Assembly (NCBI GenBank): GCA_026873275.1 | Contig: JANTUC010000003.1 | Span: 2,232,001-2,296,000, forward strand | Source: Pseudopithomyces maydicus | Lineage: Eukaryota; Ascomycota; Dothideomycetes; Pleosporales; Didymosphaeriaceae | Length of the DNA: 64,000 bases | Direction of reading: 5' to 3' | Shown: positions 10,117 to 20,323 of the stretch, piece after piece | How the letters are laid out: every line of letters begins with the position of its first letter | How positions within the stretch are numbered: the first letter of the stretch is position 1 | Notes under the pieces: model-generated | What the model was told of the DNA's origin: nothing | Seen by the model: the letters and a program-made list of their open reading frames with translations, nothing else | Database searches by the model: none | Position numbers and translations under genes: made by a program

Positions 10117-11416
10117 GCGTAGCAGTAGACTTGGGGATGGCGTGAAGAGGGCGCGGGTGAGGGGCAGATGTTAGAGTTTCCTAGCTCTTGGGGACGCGAC
10201 GTAACGGGCACGTCGAGGTGTGTCTAGCAGCGGGCAGCATCCATGCCGGCGTTGGTAAACTGGCGAGGGGCGTGAAGGAGTTGAAGAGGCACAATTGCGA
10301 GCGAAGGGCGAACCGCAGGGCTGGGGAGCTCTGTCTTGGATCGGATGAAAGCGAGTTTGTTATTGTGGCTGGTCGAGTGCTCGTTCAGGACGCGCAGTGG
10401 GCTCGTGCTGCGCTAGTATCGCTTTCCCTGCCCTAGCAACGGATCCTTGTTATTGGTCCCAGGTTGTTGTGCTGTATCTGGCTCGCCTGAGGACAGTTTT
10501 TATAGACTGCAGTCCCTGGGGGCGTTCTTGCAGGCCTCCTGCTGCGACGAGAATGCTGTTCCAGGTTGCTTGGTGCCGCTCGCGAACCGTGGACGTGACG
10601 CACATGTGCGGAAGCAGGCGCGCCAGCTCCCGGGAAACGCGTACATGGGCTGCCGCGCATCCTCACACACCACCCAGCAACGTCCCATGGCGTCATGGTG
10701 CAAAACACATCATGGACAACAACGCTTGAGCACCGAGAGATCCTCTGCATGTGCATCTGTTTCTGCCCGCAGCCCAGCTCAGGGGGAGCCGTCACCCTGG
10801 CCAGCGCGCCTGCCTCGTCCATGCACGGTTGCAGGCACGCCCCACGTACACAACAAGGCGCGCCAAAACATCCATGACCTGCAGCGACCGCCGATGCTTC
10901 AGCAGCCTGGGTAGTCGACTCGCATTGGTACACGCCGTAGCCGTTTGCGGAAAAAAATTGGAGAGGTGCTTGTGCCAGACATACGACCTTGGGACAACCA
11001 CGGATATCCTCCAACATGTGCTCTTCCATGTCAGCCATGGCTGTCGCCAGTGGGAGCTGCCTTCTTTTCACCTTCACACTGGCGACGGCAGTTGGGAGCC
11101 CTGGAGTGAAGATGAAATCCAGAGCCCTTCACGTCCCTTCATATCTCCTTCACGCCGTCTCCTCCACTTCCCCATTGCGTCTCCTTCACTTCTCCTTCGC
11201 GTCTCCTCCACTTCCCCTTCGCGTCTCCTCTATTTCTCCTTCGCGTCTCCTCCGCGTCCCCTCTCCACACACGGCTCTATAGGTGAAATCGACTCGATCA
11301 ACTTGAAAACCTTCCCCAGGCTCTCTTTAAGGACCGACCGCTCACCAGGCCCTACCCATTACGACCTGCACCTTCCTAACGTACCCTCAACCTTGAACTT
11401 GCGAATCTACCCGACC
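10117..11416. other. Divergent promoter region with CT-rich repeat
   Basis: 1.3 kb between dbf4 and the 228-aa gene. The part 11140-11270 is a degenerate pyrimidine repeat (see separate entry). The long open frame that runs into the next gene from 10751 has no conserved content before 11417. Confidence 0.5.
11140..11270 (+). repeat. Degenerate CTTCGCGTCTCCTCCACTTC-like tandem repeat
   Basis: About six imperfect units built on TTCGCGTCTCCT and CACTTCTCC follow one another. The tract is almost pure pyrimidine and lies in the probable 5' leader of the next gene, about 150 nt before its ATG. Pyrimidine-rich leaders are common in moulds; a repeat of this length is less so. Confidence 0.7.
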
Positions 11417-12161
11417 ATGGCTCATCGTGCTTCCAAGTACGACGAATATCGCCCGGAAGCACCCACCTCTCGTCTCGAGGGTGCCCTACGCAGAGGCGAC
11501 CACTACACGCCAGATGGTGAGACTAGCTCTGATGACTACAGCAGCTACTCGAGTGACGCGTCAATTGCCCCGTGGAAACCACCTCACTCCTCCGATGCTG
11601 CTCGTGATACACGCAATCCGAGTTACCGTGGTATCGAACTGTACAACCTTCCCTCTGTCTATGACCCGGCAATTGACGATCTCATCGGACGCACTTTACG
11701 TGCCTACCATCTCGTAGTCAAGTACAAAGATGCTTGCCCGGATGGACGCCGCTGGTCACCCGAGCATATCGAGATGATCCGTCAGGCTGGTAAGAACCTC
11801 GACTTCGACGCCAGCGATCTGCGACGCATGCATGGTACGCTTCGTAACACCTCGGTCAACCGCATCCGCTACGAGGCACACAAGCTCCGCGATTATTGTC
11901 GGGAGATCCAGGACCTGATCAAGGTGCACGAGCAACACCCGGTGGCTCACAACCGAGCTGGTCGCCGGTTCGACGAGGAATACCACGGTCAGGAAGATGA
12001 CAATTCCAAGACTGAGCACGACCAAGACGAAGACACTTTGCGACAACGCCCCATCACTTCCGATCAGGGTCGACAAGGTCACAAAGCGTCAGGTAAGGTT
12101 GTTTGTGCATCATTTAATATGATTCGCGATCTAAACGTATTTGCATATAGCTTCTATGTAG
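11417..12161 (+). CDS. Unknown 228-aa hydrophilic protein
   Basis: Family not recognised. ATG at 11417 (context gaccATGg) opens 676 nt of coding sequence. A good donor, CAG|GTAAGG at 12093, and acceptor CATATAG at 12150 remove 58 nt and leave an 11-nt terminal exon coding only three residues before TAG. The product is charged: an N-terminal Ser/Asp/Tyr-rich part (SSDDYSSYSSDAS), a helical middle with many Arg and Tyr (IEMIRQAGKNL, NRIRYEAHKLRDYCREIQDL), and an acidic tail. There is no signal peptide or membrane helix. If the intron is kept, the frame stays open to 12328 and adds a hydrophobic tail, which looks unnatural. Confidence 0.5.
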
Positions 12162-13022
12162 TTTCTGGCTGGGTATTGCAAAACTGCCGGAACACAGAAG
12201 TTTGGTTCTTCTTGACGAGACTCATGCAGCAATCGCAGTCCTTTACGACGCTGCTTATTTGTGGCTTGAACGGCCTTGGATGTGGGGACAAGGAACTCGT
12301 GGACAGCGAGATGCTCGGGCTGGAATAAGATAGCAACCAATGGTTTCAATGATATGATGATGCATTCGTCAGAACTTGGAAAAACTCACGTGCACAAGCT
12401 GAACAAGTGAACAACCCTTGTCAGCACATATGCTCCCAGTGCAGCGCCCAGTCATCCATCAGCACTTAGTGATCCCTCCGTGATTGCAAATCGATTTGGT
12501 ATAGTGCCGCACATTCCCTTCGGAGTCCTTCGTAACCGGTCAGCCTTTAGCGCTCGGTGCTGAGCAAGGTGGGACGCCTCAGTAATTGATAATGATGAGA
12601 GCGAGCAACCTTGGAAGGTTGCAAGTCACGCAAGTAGGCAAAACCGCGCCAAATACGGCGAGGCAGATCTAAATAAATGATACAAGGCAAAAACCGATGT
12701 GCTTTGAAGTAAGGGGTCGTAATTCTGGATCTGGAAGCATTATTGCAATTACACATAAGCTGTCTCATAAGCCCCGACAGTGCCCCCACCCCTTGCCGAA
12801 ATAGAAAGGCATTTTGAACACCGCCCTGAACACCGCATGCCCTACCCGCCGAACGCCAAGAAATGAATTCCCATGAAACCATCATAAACCAAACACAACA
12901 TCGTACAAAATGTTGGTACAAGTAAACCGAACCAAATGATTAAAGAAATATGAAAATAATGATAGCCCGAGGTAGAGTCTGAATAGAAGAGCAGGATGTT
13001 GTGCTACGGTGGTATCCATCAT
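12162..13022. other. Convergent intergenic region, nothing recognised
   Basis: Moderately AT-rich; contains 3' flanks of two converging genes. Minus-strand frame at 12547-12921 has no supporting feature. Confidence 0.4.
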
Positions 13023-14371
13023 TCATCGAAGAACGATCTTCGCATACTTGTCTGCGTTCGCTTTCATCGCTTCGTTCCAAGCGTCTTTGTGAATGCGTCC
13101 TACAGCTACTCTTCGCGAAAAGGGCTCCTGAACTGCTTTGCCAGCCACGGTGTCTCCTTTTTTGAACTCTTGTATCAACATGACGTTGTACATGTTCCAC
13201 TCGCCCTCGTCGAAACCTTTGAGGTCATCTATTTCTTCGTTTTTGAGGAACGCCCGCTCGCGCCAGATCGGTATCCCAGAAGGATGGGAGATGTTGCTTT
13301 TGCTCGTACTGATGCTGGACTGGACACGGCGGTTGATCGACAGTAGAATGTAGTACAGCTCGCCCTCTCCCTGATGATCGGAGATGTTTTTTTCGTAGTC
13401 CATGAGCGCTCCGCATTGACGACCTTGATCGTCTGTAAGCCCTGAGCACAAAAGCGGCTCATTTTGATCGTAGTATATTTGCTCCATCTTGAAGTTGGAT
13501 GCAGCGATCTTTTCTGTGGTGAAGCGGAGTGTGTCGCATTCGGTCTTGGGCGGCTGCGCAGCTAGAATCTGCAAGCCTTCTCTAGGATACGTGATTCGAG
13601 CGAGCTGGGTCGATGCTGGGTCGGTCTTCAGGGGGAAACCCGGTTCATGATGGTGTACCGTTCCGGTCCCGACTCAGGTCCAAGGACAAAGGAATTAATC
13701 TTGGACTTGAAGAAAACGGGCTCTTCGCCTCTCTTCCGGACATCGGGACAGCTCGAAGGATCGAAAGGAAAGTTGACACCGCCACTCCAACCTTTCCAAC
13801 TCCACGAGGGTCCTCCTTCGGGTTTCCTGGTCAAAGATTCCGCTGGGCACCATAGCAACGCTATGTCGAATAATGGCTCAGGAAGATCCTGAATAAATCG
13901 GCCTTCTTCGATCTCGGAGATGATTTGCTGGATCTTTGAGAGCTCTGTCTTCGAAAACTGGGGATCCACGGAAACTTGGTTGGTGATGAGAATGTTGTAT
14001 TTTCTGAAAGCATCAAACCAGCCTTCCAGTTCCCTGAAATCGCCTTTTTTCAGTTTTTGGTCATCCTCGCCAATGATCGAGTTGGTAGAGGCTGATCTTG
14101 TCCTCTTCAAACGGCTGATCCATTTTCCTGTGGACTTGGAAGTGAAAGAACGTATCGACCTCGAAGTTGAGCTGCTTCGTGATCTAGCTGGCTCTAAAGG
14201 GGAGAGCAACCCGGATGAGTGTGCGGTAGACGGTCGCTGATCTGGGTGAGGCGATTTGCTGTTCCTTCTGGCAAATATGGTGTTGACGGTGGATAGACTT
14301 AAGCGCGGTCTGAGGTAGGGAGATGATCCTCTGGAGGATGGAGGATCTGTGGACATGACGATGAGGGACAT
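13023..14371 (-). CDS. HET-like protein lacking the N-terminal HET domain
   Basis: Fungal HET proteins trigger cell death at heterokaryon incompatibility; their region after the HET domain carries SWSWAGW-like motifs. Here FDIALLWCPAESLTRK and PSWSWKGWSGGVNFPFD match that part, preceded by LEGWFDAFRKYNILITNQ. The first ~110 residues are Ser/Arg rich and disordered (SRSSSTSRSIRSF) where the HET domain would be. One base is missing in the G run 13631-13635: the upstream frame stops after MNRVSP while the next continues LKTDPASTQLARITYPREGL and on to the stop at 13023. Corrected length is 449 aa. M at 14356 is an alternative start. The family call rests on the short Trp motifs. Confidence 0.6.
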
Positions 14372-15318
14372 AAGTATAAACCCTGAGAAGAGGGAATATT
14401 TTATAGCTGCGTCAATGGAATGGCTCAGTTGAAGTGGTTGACTCTAACGGTGTACAAGAAGAGGATTGAGTGGTGAAGGGTGAAGGTTGCGCAAGGTGCG
14501 ACTGTGGTATTTTACAGTCCAGTGCCCCTCGCCGCGCAGTTTGACTGCGCCTCGCCGTTGTATGCCTCGAACACTGCCGGAAATGCAGGAGAGAGAGCCG
14601 CGCTGATGGGGCAGCGCAAGGAGTTTGACGCAGTGGGCTGTGCACGGTTCACAGTTTTGTCAGTGGAAATCTAGCCAACCAGCGGGCCCCTGCATTAGAG
14701 CAACCAGTGTAGGATTTCGTATGCCCAAAGGCGGACATGTTTTGGGTACGAGATCAGTTCTCTCCGCCTTCGCATGCTATTCCCGCGATGCTGGCCGGAT
14801 TTCCGATGAGATATTGTCGAGGAAAAAAAGAGGAACTGAAACGCCTTCTCTAACACGAGCAATAGTGAAGCTTGGGATGACGCAGGCCTTAGATTCGATT
14901 GACCCACTGTTCCGCAATTGAGTTATCGATGGACGATTCGACGTGGGGCAAAGCGCTTGCGAACGCGCGCGTGCAAGACTCATTCCAATGGCAGCCCGGC
15001 GACGGACGGCAGACCTCGGCTGGACACAAGTACGTTGAGGTGGCTGAGAGGGACGGCGAGGTTAACCGACGGCCATACGACCATGGTACAGTCGTTCAAG
15101 CAGATTTCCCATGATGCGATTCGCCAAGGACACTCGCCACAACACAGCCACACATGCCCACCGGCTGTGGCGTTTCTGGCCAATGAACGCGACGCGGGGT
15201 TGCCGAATGCGACCCACAGGCATCATCTGGCGACGCGTTCTTCTAGCTGCTGCTCCAGAATCCCACCGAGACCAGAGAGCGAGATCACGCAGACTAGATT
15301 CTTGACGCTCTCTGCATC
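14372..15318. other. Divergent promoter region
   Basis: Between the HET-like gene and the RING gene. An open frame from 14918 leads into the RING gene but shows no conserved residue before 15396. Confidence 0.4.
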
Positions 15319-16042
15319 ATGTCTGGCTACGAAGGCGAGTAGCGCAGCTCTCGGTGACTCCCGTTCTTTCCATCACCGGCTAACCACCATCGCAGTGGAA
15401 CATAACATTCCTACCCAGGACGACAAGCCTGAGCAGCCCGCACGCAGACCTGACCTCTCCACATTCTTCTCCACACTCGAGCTGGTTGACACGTCGGATC
15501 CACAAGCGCACACCAATTCCCACGCGGTGCCCCAACCTGAGAATGTTGCAGCTGCATTTCGGCTGCTTGCAAATGCGTTCGATATGATGCGCGGACGACC
15601 CGCGGACGAGCGGGGCGACAGCAACACCGACGGCGATGACCTGCTCGCAAGCATGATTGAGCAATTACGACAACATGCAGATGACCCACCCACAGAGCTG
15701 AAAGGCGTCCCAGACAGCTTCTTGGACGAACTGGAGCGCGTGCCGAAGAAGTCACTGAAGCCTACGGATACCTGCCCTATTTGCGTCAACCCTTTCCTGG
15801 AAGGTACGTGGACCTGCACTCGCAGAGGCTCTCACAGTGTGGCTGATACCATTTCCATAGATCAATATCCGCTCGTGGTAGAACTTCCGTGCCACCCAGA
15901 TCACCGCTTCGATCTTGATTGCATCAAGCCTTGGCTGAAGCTGAACTCTACTTGTCCTCTCGATCGGAAAGAGCTTCTCAAGAAGAAGCAACCGCCACCA
16001 GTGGACGACGACGAGGAAGACTACGACGATATGTACGCTTGA
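15319..16042 (+). CDS. RING-H2 finger protein, putative E3 ubiquitin ligase
   Basis: Exons 15319-15334, 15396-15803 and 15861-16042 give 201 aa starting MSGYEVEHNIPTQ. The C-terminal RING-H2 reads CPICVNPFLE, then PCHPDHRFDLDCIKPWL, then CPLDR, giving the C2..CHxxH..C..C2 zinc ligands. An acidic tail ends DDEEDYDDMYA. The first intron (15335-15395) needs a GC donor, AAG|GCGAGT: the GT one codon on would put a stop right after the join. The N-terminal RPDLSTFFSTLEL block recurs in fungal RING proteins of this size. It probably binds an E2 such as those of the UBC4/5 class; substrate unknown. Confidence 0.8.
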
Positions 16043-17407
16043 AGTGCTTGGGCTAGCGTCAACAACCAGGAAGAGTCAGCGATCTCCAGGGTAAACTCCT
16101 GCGCGACTCCGTGGCTTTGATGAAACATGCGCCGTTCCAATGGTGACTGGCCTGTGAGCCAAATCATACAAGCTCTGCTGCAAGTGAAGAAGCTATGACT
16201 GTTAGATGTGGTGAAACCGGTGCGATGACATATCTTACGTAGCACATGCCACTGAGGATATAGGCCACACTCAGCGGAAGCCGCTACAACACTCAAGTCA
16301 CCAAATCTACTTAGAGTCTGTGTCATTCTTCCCTTTTGGGTATTTCTGATGCATCTAGCAATTACTTCTTGAAATATCGGCCAACTCCAAATCCTGCCTT
16401 TGTCAACTTCATCCTCCAGGATGCGAGTTTCCATGACTACAATCGACTGTGCTAATTCGGCGGATGCCAGCGGACGTCCGCCGCAGCCAAACATACTTGG
16501 TCAGTGTCAGAAACTGGCTGTAACTCTACATACTTGGCCAGAAAGTTAGCAATCATGGCGGGACGGCGCATGCGATCAGATCTTGGTAGATCTCACCCCA
16601 GTAGCACTATGTGAAAGATCTGACATTCATGAATGCAACGCGGTCTATTACGTGCGTACTTTTTCGGAAGCGGAGTAACGTCCAACCCACACGTGCTGAC
16701 CAAATGCTTGGAAATAATCATGTTTTTATGCTGCTGAGTAACCGCGACACTCCATGATCTGCTCGTCGTAGCCATATCAAAATACACGTAGTCTCTTGTT
16801 GTAATGACTGATCAAGAAAGTGGGCTGCGAGGCCCTGGGCACGGTTCACTCCTTGTTTGCTCAGTTTGTAGTGATTACATGCACTTGCTTTTCACACGCA
16901 GCATTCCCAGTTCCGGACCGGAGGTAAGGCGACGAAATTGTTAAGTAAGCGATTGATCCATATGAGAAAGTCCGTAATCTCGATTCAGAGAGATCTGGCG
17001 ATGCACCGGAACAAGGATAGCCGAGGCACCAACCGATTACACAGCAACCGACTTGCAGCGCAAAGAAGCACGATCGCACCTGAGCATGGTTCGAATCGAG
17101 CGGACATAAAGAACAATCCTCTTCGCTCTTCGCTAGTTACTTAAATGCGAGTCCTGGGCAAAGGGGGCATATCCAGAGTGCCAAGCTCGTACCGTAATGC
17201 GGCCTACTGTCAGAAAGCCCGTCGCCTGCGGTCCAAAAATCTCGGCCGAAAAGTAGCGGCTTGCGCTTACATCCTGCCCGTTGCCGCCAGCAGCATCCCC
17301 ACACTATGAAAGTAGTCACTGTCCCGTTATGCTTTGGTTGACATCTGTTCGACTCTGGAATACGATTGATGAGTGCGCTGGGTTGTCTGTAGTATAGTCC
17401 AGTCGAC
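16043..17407. other. 1.4-kb intergenic region, no supported gene
   Basis: A 157-codon frame at 16021-16494 on the minus strand overlaps the RING gene and has no recognised motif. The stretch holds the promoter of the transcription factor. Confidence 0.4.
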
Positions 17408-19517
17408 ATGGACTATAGCAGCACGACGAGTCATGAGACAAACCGAAAGAGGCCATCCAGTCGCATTCGTGCTTGTTGGGAGTGTAAGAGAAACTCTCCG
17501 ACCCCATGTTATCCGCGTTGATCGCTGTTTGAGGCTAACTTGTTTGTGTAGGCAAGAAGAGAAAACTACCAAGCGCATGCGAAAAGAGCGAATCTACTAC
17601 TTCTCTAGCTGTGGGTGCTCTGGAAGGCCTCACTCCGGATGGCGAAGATCATGCCTGTCAGCTACATATAGGTGAACGCCTCTGCAAGCTGGAGCAACTC
17701 TTTGAGAAATTCGTGTGTCGCAAGACTCCTAATCCCACACCTAAACATGCTTCGTCATCAGACTCGCAACGAACAGTTGTTTCGGTACGGTCTAATGAGA
17801 AGGTTTTTGAGTTCAAGGGGCTTCCACCTCTACAAAACAGCGATACGCAAAGCCTTGCCGAGGGCATAGTCAGTGCTCATGGCCAACCTTCCTATCCCAT
17901 TTACTGATACTTGCGTAGCTTGGAACACGGACATGGACCTCAGCACCCTCTATCAGGACCTTGGCCGAGACAGGGGATCGTGAGCAGACCGATGACCCCG
18001 TCCATCGAGCGCTAGTCGCTCTCCTTCCTTCACAGCATGATGCCAACATCATCTTCGAATCATCTAATGGCTGGATGATCTTGAACGGTATGTACAGGCC
18101 TTCGAAAGAACTCTTTGTTGGTCAAGACCCAGAGTCGTATGCTCTGGATATGGGCGCAATCGCCAAAGAGCGTCCTATCATCGTTGCGCGGACACTGCTT
18201 CACCTAGCGACCTGTATTTGCGCACTCCCACCCGGCTTCAACACTTCAAGTTTACGAAACATCTGGAACCTCGAGGCTACCATGGAAAATTACGTCTCTA
18301 CGGTTACCTCCCTTGTTACGTCGTCGGACGAACTGTTGCTTACCTTACCGGGGTTGGAGACACTACTGCTGCTGTCTATATATCATATGAACATTGCGAA
18401 TCTTAGGCAAGCTTGGCTTCTCGTCAGGCGAGCTATGAACCTGGCCCACCTCATGGGTTTCCATCGCATCGTCCAAGTTCACCAGATCCCATCAGTGGAA
18501 GCCATAGAGTCTGCAGCAGCAATCTGGTGCTGCCTAGTTGACCTCGACCGAATCCTTGGTTTACATTTACGCCTCCCGTTTGCGTCGGACGATTATCCTG
18601 TACCCGAAGGCATTGCTCCGCACCGCATCCACCGCTCGCGGCTTGCTACCATATGTCGACAAGTCGCCGAGCTCGATCACCAAGTCACGTCTCAGTCCTA
18701 CGTCCAAGCGCTCGCACTTGACGAGAAACTTGAATCTATGATGAAAGAACAGCCGAAGGACTTTTGGGACGTGCCCAACGTCCCACCCACAGCCCGGACG
18801 GCAGAGTCTTACGATGTACTTGAACGTTTGATGGTACAAATGTGGCACTTTGAGCTGAAGATTTTCATCCACCTCCCGTTCCTGCTTCGCGCCCCACGAG
18901 AAAGTCGCTTCGAGTACTCAAAAGTTGCGGCTTTGCAAGCCAGCCGGAACATCGTCATGCGCTGGTTCGCGCTTCGGAACGCCGGCATCACCCAAGCATG
19001 CTGTCGCTTCGCCGAGCTCGGTGTCTTTATCGCGGCCATGACGCTCACGCTCGACATCCTCATCGACATGGCGACGAAAGGCAAGCCTGAAGTCCAGAAA
19101 GCGAAGGGAAGCGATTTTGCAATGATCTGCCGGGTGATTTCCGAGATGGAGAAGCTTGGTAAAGGCTGCACACGAGAGCGCATTGCGGGCCGAAGCGCGG
19201 TTGTGCTCAAAAAGATACTCTCAAGCTTGGACCCGAGCAAGCAAGCACTCGGCAAGGCGAGGCTAGCTGTACCGTACTTTGGCACCATCGAGCTGGACTA
19301 CAAACAAGTGCCCATCCGTCCTGCGTTCGATCTGGACAGCGGAACGGCCAAGAAGCTGGGCTCCAGCGGGACGACTGGACACGTGCCGGTTTTCTCGTTT
19401 GTCCAAAATGCGCTGTGGCCTGGTTCGAGCGAGTTTGGAAACGCGGAGCTGGATTTCGACATTGTGCTTTTCGATGGGCTGCAGGATCTGGATCTGGATG
19501 GGAACTGGGTATTCTAA
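17408..19517 (+). CDS. Fungal transcription factor with incomplete Zn2Cys6 cluster
   Basis: Exons 17408-17483, 17552-17868 and 17919-19517 give 663 aa. The long C-terminal part fits the fungal-specific regulator middle region: LTLPGLETLLLLSIYHMN, LVRRAMNLAHLMGFHR, CCLVDLDRILGLHLRLPF, FHLPFLLRAP-like segments. It would act in the nucleus as a pathway regulator. The N-terminal DNA-binding motif starts well (RIRACWECKKRKL) but the third Cys comes two residues late (PSAC) and the last three Cys of the C6 cluster are missing; the sequence goes on as EKSESTTSLAVGALEG. No alternative frame or nearby exon supplies them. Intron 2 (17869-17918) starts GTCAGT. Target genes unknown. Confidence 0.8.
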
Positions 19518-20323
19518 GCCGCGTGTCACGGTTTCATTTGTCCACCTGCATTTCGAGGCACCGAACTGTTTTCTGCCAGTGTTGTTCACTTTCCTTTCTT
19601 TCTAGCATAGCGTTGTGTTGGGGCTTCCGGTTGTGTTGATACCTGGGATTAGGGTTTGGTCAAAGGGCAGGAGCGTTGGGCGTACAGGGCGAGGTCATCC
19701 ACAAGCGCGTTGTTCACATTATTCTTTAAAAAAGCGAGGCCATCCCATGCTGCGTGTAGAAAGAAGGCTGGATCGAAGACGCTTGGATGCATGCATGTTA
19801 ATGACTGATGTGATTTGTGATGTACCGGATGCTCTCAACAGGGGTCCATGATGGGCATGCTGCCGTGGACGGAAGTGCCAATTCGAGCCGCGGACAAGCT
19901 TGGAAGGCACGGCCACAGTGCAGTGGACACACAGCCAGCAAAAGGAGAAAATGGGTCAAGAGAGAGGGTCGAGTCTCCCCTGGACGGCATCCTGGGCCGG
20001 CCGGGAGGGAGGATTGGTCTGGCGTTTGATGGGACATGGGTAGGCCTCGCTCTCACTTGGCGTGCAGGGCGCGCCAGAAGCGGCGCGCGGCGGCGACAGG
20101 CCATCCGTGCGACAAGTGTGTGACAAGAGGGCTAGCCTCTCGCAGGCACACGACACGACTCCCCCAGCAACCGCCTTCGCGGCCTCTCTGTTGTCTTCTC
20201 CGTGGTCCCCTCCGTGCTGCTGCCCAGCCGCCTCGCTCTCACACCTGCCAGCGTTTGACCGTGCGACGCCGACGCCGACACCGACGCCGTCGCGCACCCC
20301 TCGACCTGGAGCCAGAGGAGAAC
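19518..20323. other. Intergenic region and promoter of the F-box gene
   Basis: Contains a (GACGCC)n-like run at 20265-20290 just before the next start. No other structure seen. Confidence 0.45.

Noticed and set aside
10751..11416. Open frame continuous with the 228-aa gene (525 codons in total)
   Set aside because: Low-complexity, pyrimidine-repeat coding with no conserved residue; a good ATG lies at 11417.
16021..16494. 157-codon minus-strand frame near the RING gene
   Set aside because: Overlaps the RING stop, no motif, no clear splice partners.
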